NCBI GenBank assembly: GCA_020160935.1 | Contig: JAIUPL010000027.1 | Span: forward strand, 16,969-80,968 | Origin: Bacteroidota bacterium | Lineage (GTDB): Bacteria; Bacteroidota; Bacteroidia; Chitinophagales; Saprospiraceae | Direction of reading: 5' to 3' | DNA: 64,000 nucleotides | Shown: piece after piece, positions 1 to 9,246 of the stretch | Position numbering within the stretch: the stretch's first letter is position 1 | How the letters are laid out: each line of letters opens with the position of its first letter | The notes under the pieces: generated by a model | Databases searched by the model: none | The model's input: the letters and a program-made list of their open reading frames with translations, nothing else | Told to the model about the DNA's origin: nothing | Program-made: the position numbers and the translations under genes

Positions 1-49
1 ATCCGCCCAATCCTGGATAAAATAGTGAGGCGAAGCCGAACCTCCATTC

Positions 50-661
50 CTATCCTTTTTCAAAAACAAAAAAATCAGAAACGCTCCGATCCCGATGCGG
101 ATTCTCCACGCGTTGTCGAAGCACCCAACCCTCCGGCACATCAGCACTGAAACGGCGCTGCCGGAAATGCGGGAACATTCCTTTTCCCTTTTCCTCTTCG
201 TCGGAGGAAAAAATAATCACCCAGCGACTCGACAATGCAAACAGGTGCTGCATGTAAAGTAAATAGAGCCGTTCCTCGGTGAGGTGAAAGATGACTTCCA
301 GCGAAATAGCCAGATCTGCCTGAAACGATGCCGACACAAAACAATCCGGGTCGTACACTTCAAACTGTTTAGTACGATCTTCCGAAAACAGGGCTTCGCA
401 ACGCTCCACTGCGGAGGCTGCAATATCCAGTCCGATATATTTCGGGTATTCAGCCAGATTTAATTGCCTTCCATCTCCGCAGCCCAGTTCCATGACGGAA
501 TCAATGGAGTGTTCCTGCACAAATGTGTTCAAAAAATTTGCTTTGTATGCCGCCAATACCCCTCCCGAACCAGCGCCGGAATCGCCTCCATCACTATATC
601 GCCGCTCCCAGTAGCGTCGGCTGCCAGGGTAAAAAAGGTGTTTTAGAAATGTGAGGAACAT
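50..661 (-). CDS. class I SAM-dependent methyltransferase
   Basis: This probably encodes a small-molecule or protein methyltransferase of the class I (Rossmann) fold, about 203 residues. The visible signature is the SAM-binding glycine loop VMELGCGDGR near residues 56-65, followed by YIGLDIA, the usual acidic end of strand 2. The C-terminal part is not diagnostic, so the substrate is unknown. The ATG at 661 (protein start MFLTFLKH) is preferred because the in-frame extension upstream is translated GGCAAGA-type repeat. No operon partner is visible: the next gene starts at 1083 on the same strand. The family call is firm, the function open. Confidence 0.75.
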   Translation of the reverse strand: MFLTFLKHLFYPGSRRYWERRYSDGGDSGAGSGGVLAAYKANFLNTFVQEHSIDSVMELGCGDGRQLNLAEYPKYIGLDIAASAVERCEALFSEDRTKQFEVYDPDCFVSASFQADLAISLEVIFHLTEERLYLLYMQHLFALSSRWVIIFSSDEEEKGKGMFPHFRQRRFSADVPEGWVLRQRVENPHRDRSVSDFFVFEKG

Positions 662-668
662 GGGTTGG

Positions 669-711
669 AAGAGGCAAGAGGCAAAATTTAAAGAGGCAAG
701 GGGCAATAGAC
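669..711. repeat. short single-arm GAGGCAA heptamer repeat
   Basis: A short run of GAGGCAA and GGGGCAA words lies directly upstream of the methyltransferase start. It has no mirrored arm. It uses the same words and AAATTTAAA spacer as the larger palindromes at 1128 and 9061, so it looks like a one-armed or decayed member. Confidence 0.7.
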
Positions 712-717
712 AAAAAA

Positions 718-1083
718 TCAGTAGCGATCGGGGTGGGAGATCATGTGTGAAAGTAGTTTGCCTATTTCAGTACTTTGGTTCAGCAAATACTCGTATTCTG
801 ATTTCTGCAAATAATTACATCGGAAAGCGAAGTCGAGCCATACCTGGGTTTCAGAGTTTTCGGCATCTGCATCGGTAATTTTGGAAATGAAATGGGCTGG
901 GTAAATTTTCTTTCTAAAGGCCTCCGCCAGATTAGCGCAAACAGAACGGGATGATCGTCTAATCTGATCCGTCAGCGCATACTTTTCTTCTTGGGGAAAC
1001 TCTTTCGTTTTTTCAAAAATAAACATTGCCAATGCAAAACCTTTCACAAATGCAGAAGTGTTCTTAAAATTGGTTGAAGCCAT
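718..1083 (-). CDS. four-helix bundle protein (S23 / 23S rRNA intervening-sequence family)
   Basis: A 121-residue protein of the four-helix-bundle family first known from ORFs in 23S rRNA intervening sequences and common in Bacteroidota as free-standing genes. The family pattern is seen: FVKGFALAMFIFEKTKEFP, then a Y.LTDQIRRSSRSVCANLAEAF segment, then the acidic DADAENSETQVWLDFA region. It acts in the cytoplasm; its biochemical role is not established, though it assembles as a ring-like oligomer in solved members. The ATG at 1083 starts MASTNFKN. The longer in-frame ORF upstream is repeat-derived (PLALCPLPLA-like) and is not counted as protein. Confidence 0.8.
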   Translation of the reverse strand: MASTNFKNTSAFVKGFALAMFIFEKTKEFPQEEKYALTDQIRRSSRSVCANLAEAFRKKIYPAHFISKITDADAENSETQVWLDFAFRCNYLQKSEYEYLLNQSTEIGKLLSHMISHPDRY

Positions 1084-1127
1084 GTTTTGTAAAATTTGAT
1101 TAAAAATTATTGCAAAAATAATAAAAC

Positions 1128-1422
1128 AAGAGGCAAGGGGCAAGAGGCAAGGGGCAAGAGGCAAGGGGCAAAGAGCAAGAGGCAAGGGGCAAAGAGCAAG
1201 GGGCAAGAGGCAAAGGGCAAAAATTTACAACAGCATAAACATAAGCCGGCCTTTTACCTTCGCCCTTTGCCCCTTGCCCCTTGCCCCTTGCCCTTTGCTC
1301 TTTGCCCTTTGCCCTTTGCCCCTTGCCCTTTGCTCTTTGCCCTTTGCCCCTTGCCCTTTGCTCTTTGCCCTTTGCCCCTTGCCCTTTGCTCTTTGCCCCT
1401 TGCCTCCTGCCCTTTGCCCCTC
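1128..1422. repeat. long inverted repeat with GGCAAGA-type heptamer arms
   Basis: The left arm (1128-1221) is built of GAGGCAA, GGGGCAA and AGAGCAA heptamers and the right arm (1262-1420) of their complements. The centre, about 40 bp, is unrelated. It fills the 337-bp gap between pbpC and the four-helix-bundle gene, and the right arm abuts the pbpC stop codon. Each strand reads as a spurious low-complexity ORF. Expected RNA form: a very long imperfect hairpin. Confidence 0.93.
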
Positions 1423-3829
1423 ACTTCCCCACAATCTCAAACCGCTGCTCCAGCCGATACCCGTCTTTGTCTACCAGTGCCAAAACGTGCTGCCCGACAG
1501 GCGGTTGCAGCGCCATTTGATGAAAGGTGCGGGTGCTGCCCAGGTACACCCCGTCCAGATGCCAGAAAATTTCAATATCCGGCGTACGGTGCGCCACCTG
1601 AAAAACCGTGCTGCTGAGTTTACCGTTGAGGTCGACAGGCACATAAATTCGGGTCGGGTTTTTGGGGTAAATCAGTTGCATGGGCGACTGCATATGCGCC
1701 GTTTGAGCGCCCACACAATCGGGCCGGAAAGGTGGTGGCGACACATATGAAGGATTTTTGCTTTTGAAGTAAAACTCCTCGATAGGTGGCAGCACAAACC
1801 ACGGCACATGCAGCATGGAGGCCTGCGAAGCACAATCGCTGTTTACCTGCCACATGCCCGTAGAGTCGAGGTGCAGCAACTGGTGATTGGGGCAAACAAC
1901 TGCTTTCAGGCCGCTTTTGGGTATCCACAGCGTGTCATTTTCGCAATATTCGCCTGCACGCCAGCCGCTTTTTTTACATACCGGGGCCTGCACCATATCA
2001 TCGTAGGGCGGGTCGAACCAGCGTTCGCCGCCAGGCAGTTGTTCAAAAATTTCAAACAACACAGGCGCCGCCATTTCCACTCCCAGCAGGCCGGGGCGGC
2101 CTTCTCCATCGGCATTGCCCACCCATACACCGACAGCGTATCGGGGCGTTACGCCGGCGGCCCAGGCATCTCGGAAGCCCATGCTGGTGCCCGTTTTCCA
2201 GGCCACGGGGCGGCCTGCACGGAAAAGTTCCCACTCTCCTGCGCTATTGGGCCGTTCCACTTCGCGCATGGCTTCGAAGGTGTACCAGATAGATCCGGCG
2301 CTGAGCAGGTCGGTGCTGCTTTGGTGGGTGTTTGTGTTGCGCCGGGGGCCGTCTTTGTCTTTCAGCAGGATAGGCGCCCGGAAGTCGTCGGAAGCATATC
2401 GGCCGTTGCGATCGTAAAATGTGCCGAGCCGACGTGCCATGCAGGCATACATATTTGTAATGTCGCTCAAGGTCGCTTCCGCGCCGCCCAGAATCAGCGA
2501 CAGTCCATAATGATCGGGCGGGCGGTTCAGGGTCGACAGTCCCAGGCGCTGGAGGTTGAAATGAAATTTTTCCAGTCCATACTGTTGCAGCAACAACACA
2601 AATGGCACATTGAGCGAACGAATCAGCGCGCGTTTGGCGGGTACCGCTCCGTCGTAGGTTTCGTAGTAGTTTTCCGGTTTGTACTGCCCGAGTTGTGTCG
2701 GCACATCATGCAGCAGGCTGTTGGGCAAAATGTCGCCGCTTTCCAGTGCCAGTGCGTAGAGGTAAGGTTTCAGGATACTGCCCGTGCTGCGCGGTGCGGT
2801 GATGATGTCGACCGATTCGCCATGTTCTTTGCCGGCGCCCTGCACATTGCCGACATAGGCCAGCACTTCGCCGGAAGCCACATCGATGATAATGGAGGCG
2901 AGGTTGTGCACGTCATTGCCACTATAAATTTCCTGTCGGCGCATCAGAATGTCCGAAATCCGTTGTTGCAGGTCTTTATCGAGGGTTGTATGGAACCGGG
3001 AAGCGCCCCCGGCAGCGAGGCGATCGAGCAGGTGAGGCGCCAGTTGGGGCAATGGGAGGGGCTGTTCGGGCAGGGGTTCTTCCTGTGAAAGTTCGCATTC
3101 TGCCGCGCTGATTTGTCCATTGTCGCGCAGGCGTTCGAGCAGTCGGTTGCGTTTTTGCACCAGTGCATCGCGGTTGCGGCCCGGGTGAATGAGCGCCGGG
3201 CTATTGGGCAACACCGCCATGGTGGCTGCCTCGGCCCAGGTGAGCAGGTGCGGGCTTTTGCCGTAATAGCGCCACGAAGCGGCTTCTATGCCTACCACAT
3301 TGCCGCCGAAGGGCGCATGAGAAGCGTACAGGTTCAGGATTGTTTTTTTGGAATACGTCAGTTCCAGCCGTGTCGCCCGGAACATTTCCAACAATTTTTC
3401 CCATACCGTGCGCGGCGGATTGCCACGTGCCAGCCGAATGACTTGCATGGTGATGGTACTGCCGCCGCTGACCACCTGCCCACTGCGGGCATTGAGCCAC
3501 ACGGCGCGCAGCAGGCTCACCGGATCTACGCCCGGGTGCCAGCGAAAACGTTTGTCTTCAAAGGCGATGACACAGGCGGCGTACTTGGCAGGCACCGAAT
3601 CACTTTCCGGGAAACGCCACTGCCCGTCGGTAGCAATGCGCGCGCCCAGCAACTGTCCATCGCGGTCTTCCAGCACCACCGAAATGGGCTCGCGAAACAA
3701 GGGGCTTGGCAAGCAAAACAGCCAGATCAAAAGCAATACCAGCAAACCCGCAGCAGTGCGCGGTCGGCGCCGCACCCAGGCTGCCAGCCCAATTCCTATG
3801 CGTTGAAACCAACGCCCTGCGGAACGCAA
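1421..3829 (-). CDS. pbpC: penicillin-binding protein 1C
   Basis: A bifunctional peptidoglycan synthase of about 802 residues. An N-terminal membrane anchor (about residues 25-45, LLVLLLIWLFCL) is followed by a GT51 glycosyltransferase domain with the catalytic EDKRF and the GGSTITMQ motif. The transpeptidase domain shows SILK (SxxK, about residue 346), SLN (SxN) and KTGT (about 545). The C-terminal region matches the BiPBP_C domain typical of PBP1C. It acts at the outer face of the inner membrane. The start appears to be TTG at 3829: no in-frame ATG lies between it and the upstream stop. The alpha-2-macroglobulin gene that often accompanies pbpC is absent; a lipoprotein gene precedes it instead. 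Confidence 0.93.
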   Translation of the reverse strand: MRSAGRWFQRIGIGLAAWVRRRPRTAAGLLVLLLIWLFCLPSPLFREPISVVLEDRDGQLLGARIATDGQWRFPESDSVPAKYAACVIAFEDKRFRWHPGVDPVSLLRAVWLNARSGQVVSGGSTITMQVIRLARGNPPRTVWEKLLEMFRATRLELTYSKKTILNLYASHAPFGGNVVGIEAASWRYYGKSPHLLTWAEAATMAVLPNSPALIHPGRNRDALVQKRNRLLERLRDNGQISAAECELSQEEPLPEQPLPLPQLAPHLLDRLAAGGASRFHTTLDKDLQQRISDILMRRQEIYSGNDVHNLASIIIDVASGEVLAYVGNVQGAGKEHGESVDIITAPRSTGSILKPYLYALALESGDILPNSLLHDVPTQLGQYKPENYYETYDGAVPAKRALIRSLNVPFVLLLQQYGLEKFHFNLQRLGLSTLNRPPDHYGLSLILGGAEATLSDITNMYACMARRLGTFYDRNGRYASDDFRAPILLKDKDGPRRNTNTHQSSTDLLSAGSIWYTFEAMREVERPNSAGEWELFRAGRPVAWKTGTSMGFRDAWAAGVTPRYAVGVWVGNADGEGRPGLLGVEMAAPVLFEIFEQLPGGERWFDPPYDDMVQAPVCKKSGWRAGEYCENDTLWIPKSGLKAVVCPNHQLLHLDSTGMWQVNSDCASQASMLHVPWFVLPPIEEFYFKSKNPSYVSPPPFRPDCVGAQTAHMQSPMQLIYPKNPTRIYVPVDLNGKLSSTVFQVAHRTPDIEIFWHLDGVYLGSTRTFHQMALQPPVGQHVLALVDKDGYRLEQRFEIVGK

Positions 3830-3888
3830 TACATAAGGAAGTACAGGACGACGAAAGATGGTGTAAACAGTTTACAGGTTAATAGAGA

Positions 3889-4521
3889 TCAATTTCCGGC
3901 CAAAAAGCCACTTTGGCACAGTCCGATATAGTCTTTCCACGCGCGCCGCGCCCTGGCAAACGGCGTTTTCAAATGAGCAGGCGTCAAGGTTTCCAGTTTT
4001 GCCAGTAAATCATAAACGTCGCTTGCAGCCTGCACGATTTCCCGGCGAGCGCCAACAGTACCCGCTGGCCAGCGCTGCTCGAGTTGGGCTACATATTCCG
4101 GAAGGTATTCCATCAATTTTTGAGTAAGGGGCTTGTTGTCGAGTGTTAACGCTCGTTCAAACGACGTTGTTATTTGTTGGCTAAATTGCTCAAGCGACAC
4201 AGCCACACCCTGGGCCGCCAGGTCGGCCGTAGCCCGACTCAGTGCATCTAAACGTTTGAGATCAGATGCCGCGAGGGATTGTTTATCAATCTTTTGAAGA
4301 TATGTCTGTAATGCAGCGGCTTCTGTTTTTGATTTCGCTGCATCTTCCGGGGCTGGCAGCATCGGCAGAAAAAGCGTGTCTTTACCGGCTGTCAGGGCAA
4401 TTTTTTCCGGCGAGGCCAGTATTTTCAGAAATCGACGCTCCGCCTCCCGCAAACGATCGGCGTCTGACTGGCAGGCGCTAAGTAAAAACAGGCACCAGAA
4501 GGGCCAGGTCTTGATTATCAT
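3889..4521 (-). CDS. putative lipoprotein, unknown function
   Basis: A 210-residue protein with a lipoprotein signal: hydrophobic stretch WPFWCLFLLSAC, with the lipobox Cys at residue 17. The rest is helical and charged, without a motif I recognise. It lies 59 bp upstream of pbpC on the same strand and is probably cotranscribed, so a cell-wall role is possible but is inference. Its ATG is the left end of the 208-bp palindrome at 4519-4726, and its leader is the mirror image of that of the divergent hydrolase gene, including a TACTTTTG minus-7 box at 4536-4543. Confidence 0.7.
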   Translation of the reverse strand: MIIKTWPFWCLFLLSACQSDADRLREAERRFLKILASPEKIALTAGKDTLFLPMLPAPEDAAKSKTEAAALQTYLQKIDKQSLAASDLKRLDALSRATADLAAQGVAVSLEQFSQQITTSFERALTLDNKPLTQKLMEYLPEYVAQLEQRWPAGTVGARREIVQAASDVYDLLAKLETLTPAHLKTPFARARRAWKDYIGLCQSGFLAGN

Positions 4522-4726
4522 GGTGGAAAAAGAAGCAAAAGTAATAAAAGTCCTGAGTCTTGAGTCCTGAGTCCTGAGTCCGTAGAGTACACCTGATTAC
4601 TTTCGGTTTCATATATGACCAATGCCGAAAGTAATCAGGTGTACTCTACGGACTCAGGACTCAGGACTCAGGACTCAGGACTCAGGACTCAGGACTTTTA
4701 TTACTTTTGCTTCTTTTTCCACCATG
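4519..4726. repeat. 208-bp palindrome (GAGTCCT arms) reaching both divergent start codons
   Basis: Centre at about 4622. From outside inwards on each side: start codon, a 29-bp leader with a TACTTTTG promoter box (4536-4543 on minus, 4702-4709 on plus), four or five GAGTCCT heptamers, the junction CGTAGAGTACACC, an inner stem, and the core CGGTTTC-loop-AATGCCG. The leaders are mirror images without a mismatch; the arms differ by one heptamer and one substitution. Confidence 0.95.
4702..4709 (+). promoter_or_regulatory. minus-7 box TACTTTTG upstream of the YheT-type gene
   Basis: A full match to the Bacteroidota minus-7 consensus TAnnTTTG, 14 nt before the ATG at 4724. The same box in mirror image, at 4536-4543 on the minus strand, precedes the lipoprotein gene. 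Confidence 0.65.
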
Positions 4727-5731
4727 CCCATCATCCACAACTCCTCCTACCCTGGGCCGGCACGCTTTCAGTTCAACGGCCACTTGCAGACACTGATTCC
4801 CGGTATGTTTCGCCGTATCAAAGGTGTTGATTATCAGCGTGAAAGAATAGAAACTTCCGATGGCGACTTCCTCGACATCGACTGGCTGACCCACGGCAAC
4901 CGGCGGCTCGTCATCCTGACCCACGGGCTGGAAGGCAGTTCTGCCGGACAATATATTCGGGGTACGGCACGGCATTTTACCCAACATGGCTGGGACGCGC
5001 TGGCCTGGAATTGCCGATCCTGTTCGGGGGAGATGAATCGCCGATTCCGCATGTACCACCATGGCGACACGGAAGACATCGACGCCATTGTGCAGCATGC
5101 CTTGAAAACGGGCAGGTACGATGTGCTCGTCCTCGTTGGGTACAGCATGGGCGGCAATATCACCATGAAATACCTGGGTACCAAAGGCGATCAGGTGGCG
5201 CCACAGGTGAAGGCCGGGGTTGCTTTTTCATCCCCCTGCGACATTGCTGCAGGCGCAGATGTACTCGATCGCTGGGATAATTTTATTTACAAAAAACGAT
5301 TCATGGGGTTCCTGGAACGGAAAATACGCCTGAAAAACAAACAGTTTCCCGGGCACCTCGACGTCTCGAAACTTCGGAAAGTGCGGCGCTGGCACGATTT
5401 CGACGAGTGGTTCAGTGCGCCTATTTGCGGGTTTCGCTCTGCTGCCGAATTTCATCAGCAAGCCTCTGCCAAAAATTTTCTGGAAGGTATCCGCATACCC
5501 GTTCTGCTGGTCAATGCAGCCAATGATCCGATCCTGACGCCCGAATGTTTCCCGTTCGATATTGCCGAAAAACACCCCTGGTTTCATTTCGAACTGGCGC
5601 CCGGCGGCGGCCATTGCGGGTTCCGGGCTCGCGGCGACCGCGACAGTTCCTGGTCGGAAAGAAGGGCGCTGGAGTTTTGTGTGCAACACGGGAACACGGA
5701 TTACACAGATAAAACGGACTTGCGCGGATAG
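4724..5731 (+). CDS. YheT-family alpha/beta hydrolase
   Basis: A cytoplasmic esterase-like alpha/beta hydrolase of 335 residues in the YheT/UPF0017 group. Visible signs are the N-terminal HLQTLIPG motif typical of the family, LTHGLEGSS (oxyanion region), the nucleophile elbow GYSMGGN, the acid in NAANDPIL, and the catalytic His in GGGHCGF. The substrate is unknown; members have been linked to short-chain esters. ATG 4724 is chosen because the longer ORF runs back through the palindrome. The last dozen or so residues (HGNTDYTDKTDLRG) and the stop are encoded by the left arm of the next repeat, so the repeat has replaced or extended the native C-terminus. Confidence 0.85.
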   Translation: MPIIHNSSYPGPARFQFNGHLQTLIPGMFRRIKGVDYQRERIETSDGDFLDIDWLTHGNRRLVILTHGLEGSSAGQYIRGTARHFTQHGWDALAWNCRSCSGEMNRRFRMYHHGDTEDIDAIVQHALKTGRYDVLVLVGYSMGGNITMKYLGTKGDQVAPQVKAGVAFSSPCDIAAGADVLDRWDNFIYKKRFMGFLERKIRLKNKQFPGHLDVSKLRKVRRWHDFDEWFSAPICGFRSAAEFHQQASAKNFLEGIRIPVLLVNAANDPILTPECFPFDIAEKHPWFHFELAPGGGHCGFRARGDRDSSWSERRALEFCVQHGNTDYTDKTDLRG

Positions 5732-5884
5732 TTGCAACACGGGAACACGGATTGCGCAGATAAAACAGATATGCACGGATAATATTCAGAGAATAATGAT
5801 TTTTGTGCAGAAAAAGAACATCCTCCCTTACCCTTCATTCCAATCCGTGTAAATCCGTCCTATCCGCGAAATCCGTGTTGCACA
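5682..5884. repeat. inverted repeat with AACACGGATT-type arms between two co-directional genes
   Basis: The left part holds two direct copies of an approximately 50-bp unit (GCAACACGGGAACACGGATT..., from 5683 and from 5731). The right part (about 5842-5884) is the complement of one unit, ending GTGTTGCAC just before the ATG at 5885. The left unit encodes the end of the upstream hydrolase and its stop. Confidence 0.88.
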
Positions 5885-8800
5885 ATGGCCAATCCCTACA
5901 ATGAATCCTTTCTCTCCTTTCTACAAACGCTGAATGCTGCACAGCAGTCGGCCGTAGACGCTGTGGAAGGTCCTGTGTTGGTCATTGCAGGTCCGGGAAC
6001 GGGGAAAACACATATTCTTACGGCTCGTATCGGCAACATTCTGACACGTACCGATGCGCGGGCCCAGAATATTTTGTGCCTCACTTTCACAGATGCCGGC
6101 GTGCATGCCATGCGCCAACGCCTGCTCGAACGCATCGGGCCGGAAGCGCACCGGGTGCCCATATTCACGTTCCATGCTTTTTGCAACCGAATCATTCAGG
6201 AAAACCCGGAAGTGTTCGGGAAAGGCAACCTCGAACCCTTGAGCGATCTGGAACGTATAGAACTGGTCAGGCAAATGCTGACAAGGCTGCCTGCCGAACA
6301 TCCGCTTCGGGAAGGCCGAAAAGACACTTTTCAGTTTGAGCAGCACCTGCGCGACCTGTTCGCTACCATGAAAAAAGAGGGCTGGGCGCCGGGGTTTGTC
6401 CTGAAAAAATGCGACGAATACATACGCGATTTACCTCAAAACCCGGAATTTATTTACAAGGTAAATACCAAAAAAGCCCGCAAAGGCGACCTCAAGCAAG
6501 CGCAGATTGACGAGGCCATCGAAAAAATGAACCGCCTGAAAGCCGCTGCCGATCTGTACCCCAAGTACCAGCAATTGCTGGATAAGCACGGGCGGTACGA
6601 ATACGAAGACATGCTGCTGTGGGTCACCAAAGCCTTCTCCAAAAACGAGGCCCTGCTGCGCACCTACCAGGAACGATACCAGTATGTGCTGGTCGACGAA
6701 TTTCAGGATACCAACGGCGCACAATTTCACCTGCTCCAGCAATTGCTCGACTACTGGGATGTGCCGAATATTTTTATCGTGGGCGACGACGACCAGAGTA
6801 TTTTCGAATTTCAGGGCGCGCGCCTGGAAAACCTGGTACAATTTTACCAGCAATACCGCAAAGGGCTGAAAACCATTGTGTTGAGCGATAACTATCGCTC
6901 GGCACAACCCATCCTGGATGCAGCAGCCCACGTGATCAGGCACAACGACATTCGGGCCATTAGCCGCCTTGACCAGCCGCTCGAAAAAATGCTTCGGGCC
7001 AGTGCCGACAGGTTTCAGGCGAGCGCTGCGACGTATACGCCGGCGCGTATCACAGTATATGAAAACCGACTGCACGAACTGGCCGATATTGTTGCCAGAA
7101 TAGAACGGCTCCTTGCACAAGGCACGGCGCCGTCCGCCATTGCGGTGTTGTATGCCCGCCACCGGCAGGCTACACAGTTGCTGGCTTTGCTCGAAAAAAA
7201 GGGGATTCCTTACCAGACAAAACGCCCGGTCAATGCCCTCGATTTGCCGGTTATGCAGCATTTCCGTACACTGCTGACCTATCTGCACGATGAATTGTTG
7301 GAACCGTTTTCCGGCGACCATCGCCTGTTCCCGCTGCTGCACGCCTCTTTTTTCAACCTGGCCCCGCTCGATCTGGCGCAAATTGCATTGGCCATGCGGC
7401 GCGCCGCATCGCGCGAAAACAAAGACCTGTACATCAAAGCAGGTCATGCTTCCTCTAAAAAAACGTATTGGCGAATAGTCCTCTCGGATGCTGCATTTCT
7501 GGAAAATCTGCCGCTTTCCAATCCGGATGTATACCTGCAACTCGCCGCGCACCTGAACGGCTGGATCGCCGACGCCGCCAACCTGCCGCTGCCCCGGTTG
7601 ATCGAACATCTGTACACTCAGACCGGCCTGATGACCTGGGCTTTGCAACAACCCGATCGGGTGTGGCATATTCAGGTGCTGCACACCCTGATGGAATTTG
7701 TACTGCGCGAATCAGCCCGCAATCCGCGACTGGCACTCGGCCGATTGCTCGATTTGCTGCGCAGTATGGACGACAACCAGTTGCCCTTACCTGTGCAACA
7801 GCCCGTACAAAACGGCCCCGGGGTGCAGTTGCTCACCGCACATGCGGCCAAAGGGCTGGAATTTGAGCATGTTTTTCTGTTCGATTGTGTGGACGACGCC
7901 TGGGAAAAAAGCGCCGGTAACAAAAGCGGCAGGTTCGCACTTCCTCCTACTCTTACGCTTTCCGGTGAAGAAGACGCTGTGGAGGCTCGTCGGAGGCTGT
8001 TTTATGTGGCGCTCACCCGCGCCAAGGCGCATTTGCAAGTGTCGTGGGCAGCGGCGGCCTACGATGGCAAGTCGCTCACACAAACGCGTTTTGCCGACGA
8101 AACCACGCTGCCGCACAACCACGCAAGCGTGCCGCAGGATATGCTGCTGGATGCCCAGATCAGTCTGCTGCTGGAACCTGCACAACCGGTTATCACGCTG
8201 CCTGAAGCGGCTTTGCTGGATGAATTGCTCGGTCAATTTAGCCTGAGCATCACGGCGCTCAACCGCTACCTGCGTTGTCCGCTGGCTTTTTACTATGAAG
8301 ACCTGCTGAATATACCAGCCGCAACGAGCGAGGCAGCGGCATTTGGCACGGCCATGCACGGCGCCCTGCAAGAGTTTACCCTGAAAATGAAAGCGGATAA
8401 AAAGATGCAGTGGCCTTCGGCGGAGTCGCTTGTGCGGATGTTCGGGCAGGAAATGGAGCGCCAGCGCGCTTATTTTTCTGAGAATGGCTGGGTGCAACGG
8501 TTTGCGCTTGGGAAAGACTACCTGCGGCGTATACACGTCGAACAGGTGCCTTTTTGGCGAAAACGTGTAATTGTGGAAAGAAAAATTGACAAGGTAGAAC
8601 TCGAGGGGGTGCCGCTTACCGGTGTGATCGATAAAATCGAGTGGTTCGATAATCAAACCATCCGGCTGGTGGATTACAAAACAGGTACGCCGGATATGAA
8701 AAAAACAGCAGCACCCGATGAAAAACAACCCTTCGGAGGCGAGTACTGGCGGCAATTGGCATTTTATACCATCCTGCTGGAAACAGCACATATTTACCCT

Positions 8801-9052
8801 GAAAAAGTAGGGAAAACGGCCATCTCATGGCTTGAACCCGATAAACGCGGCGCATTTCCTGTAGTGGAGATTGCTTTTAGCGGCGCGGAATTACAGGCTA
8901 TGAAAGACACTATTAAAACGGTCTGGAACCGCATTCAGGATCGCGACTTCAATACCGGTTGTGGCAAGGATGATTGCATCTGGTGTACCATGCACCGAAC
9001 CCGTGTTTTTGCAGAAGGCAGCAGGGGCGAGGAGGAAGGGTTGGATGATTGA
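5885..9052 (+). CDS. UvrD-type helicase fused to Fe-S PD-(D/E)XK nuclease
   Basis: A 1055-residue single-chain helicase-nuclease for DNA end processing or repair, of the AdnA/AddB-like kind. SF1A helicase motifs in order: GPGTGKTH (about 36-43), FTFHAFC, VLVDEFQDT (about 268-276), VGDDDQSIF, LSDNYRS, HAAKGLEFEHV (about 653) and FYVALTRAK. The C-terminal third is a RecB-family nuclease with GVIDKIEW and VDYKTG (about 928). Four cysteines fit the AddB-type iron-sulfur staple: one in RYLRCPLAFYY (about 798), then Cys1026, Cys1031 and Cys1034 in CGKDDCIWC. No recBCD or addAB partner is adjacent. Action on chromosomal double-strand breaks is inferred from the family. Confidence 0.9.
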   Translation: MANPYNESFLSFLQTLNAAQQSAVDAVEGPVLVIAGPGTGKTHILTARIGNILTRTDARAQNILCLTFTDAGVHAMRQRLLERIGPEAHRVPIFTFHAFCNRIIQENPEVFGKGNLEPLSDLERIELVRQMLTRLPAEHPLREGRKDTFQFEQHLRDLFATMKKEGWAPGFVLKKCDEYIRDLPQNPEFIYKVNTKKARKGDLKQAQIDEAIEKMNRLKAAADLYPKYQQLLDKHGRYEYEDMLLWVTKAFSKNEALLRTYQERYQYVLVDEFQDTNGAQFHLLQQLLDYWDVPNIFIVGDDDQSIFEFQGARLENLVQFYQQYRKGLKTIVLSDNYRSAQPILDAAAHVIRHNDIRAISRLDQPLEKMLRASADRFQASAATYTPARITVYENRLHELADIVARIERLLAQGTAPSAIAVLYARHRQATQLLALLEKKGIPYQTKRPVNALDLPVMQHFRTLLTYLHDELLEPFSGDHRLFPLLHASFFNLAPLDLAQIALAMRRAASRENKDLYIKAGHASSKKTYWRIVLSDAAFLENLPLSNPDVYLQLAAHLNGWIADAANLPLPRLIEHLYTQTGLMTWALQQPDRVWHIQVLHTLMEFVLRESARNPRLALGRLLDLLRSMDDNQLPLPVQQPVQNGPGVQLLTAHAAKGLEFEHVFLFDCVDDAWEKSAGNKSGRFALPPTLTLSGEEDAVEARRRLFYVALTRAKAHLQVSWAAAAYDGKSLTQTRFADETTLPHNHASVPQDMLLDAQISLLLEPAQPVITLPEAALLDELLGQFSLSITALNRYLRCPLAFYYEDLLNIPAATSEAAAFGTAMHGALQEFTLKMKADKKMQWPSAESLVRMFGQEMERQRAYFSENGWVQRFALGKDYLRRIHVEQVPFWRKRVIVERKIDKVELEGVPLTGVIDKIEWFDNQTIRLVDYKTGTPDMKKTAAPDEKQPFGGEYWRQLAFYTILLETAHIYPEKVGKTAISWLEPDKRGAFPVVEIAFSGAELQAMKDTIKTVWNRIQDRDFNTGCGKDDCIWCTMHRTRVFAEGSRGEEEGLDD

Positions 9053-9060
9053 GAGAGGTG

Positions 9061-9246
9061 AAGGGCAAGGGGCAAGAGGCAAAGTTTAAAGAGGCAAGGG
9101 GCAAGGGGCAAAGTTTAAAGAGGCAAGAGGCAAGGGGCAAAGTTTAAAGAGGCAAGAGGCAAGAGGCAAAATTATACCCCTTGCCTCTTGCCTCTTTAAA
9201 CTTTGCCTCTTGCCTCTTGCCTCTTTAAACTTTGCCTCTTGCCTAC
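9061..9246. repeat. inverted repeat with GAGGCAA heptamers and AGTTTAAA spacers
   Basis: Blocks of GAGGCAA/GGGGCAA separated by AGTTTAAA are mirrored about roughly 9174. It lies between the convergent ends of the helicase-nuclease gene and the thioredoxin-like gene, and the right arm overlaps the last codons and stop of the latter. A role as a bidirectional terminator is plausible. Confidence 0.93.

Noticed and set aside
1096..1750. Long plus-strand ORFs made of PLALCPLP-like repeats
   Set aside because: They are translations of the heptamer repeat at 1128-1422 and have no independent coding sign; the same holds for similar ORFs near 9000, 29500 and 34800.
1808..3088. 426-residue plus-strand ORF opposite pbpC
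   Set aside because: Antisense to a complete PBP1C; no recognisable domain.
4552..4697. Tandem repeats as a CRISPR array
   Set aside because: Units are 7 bp, directly joined and mirrored, with no spacers, leader or cas genes.
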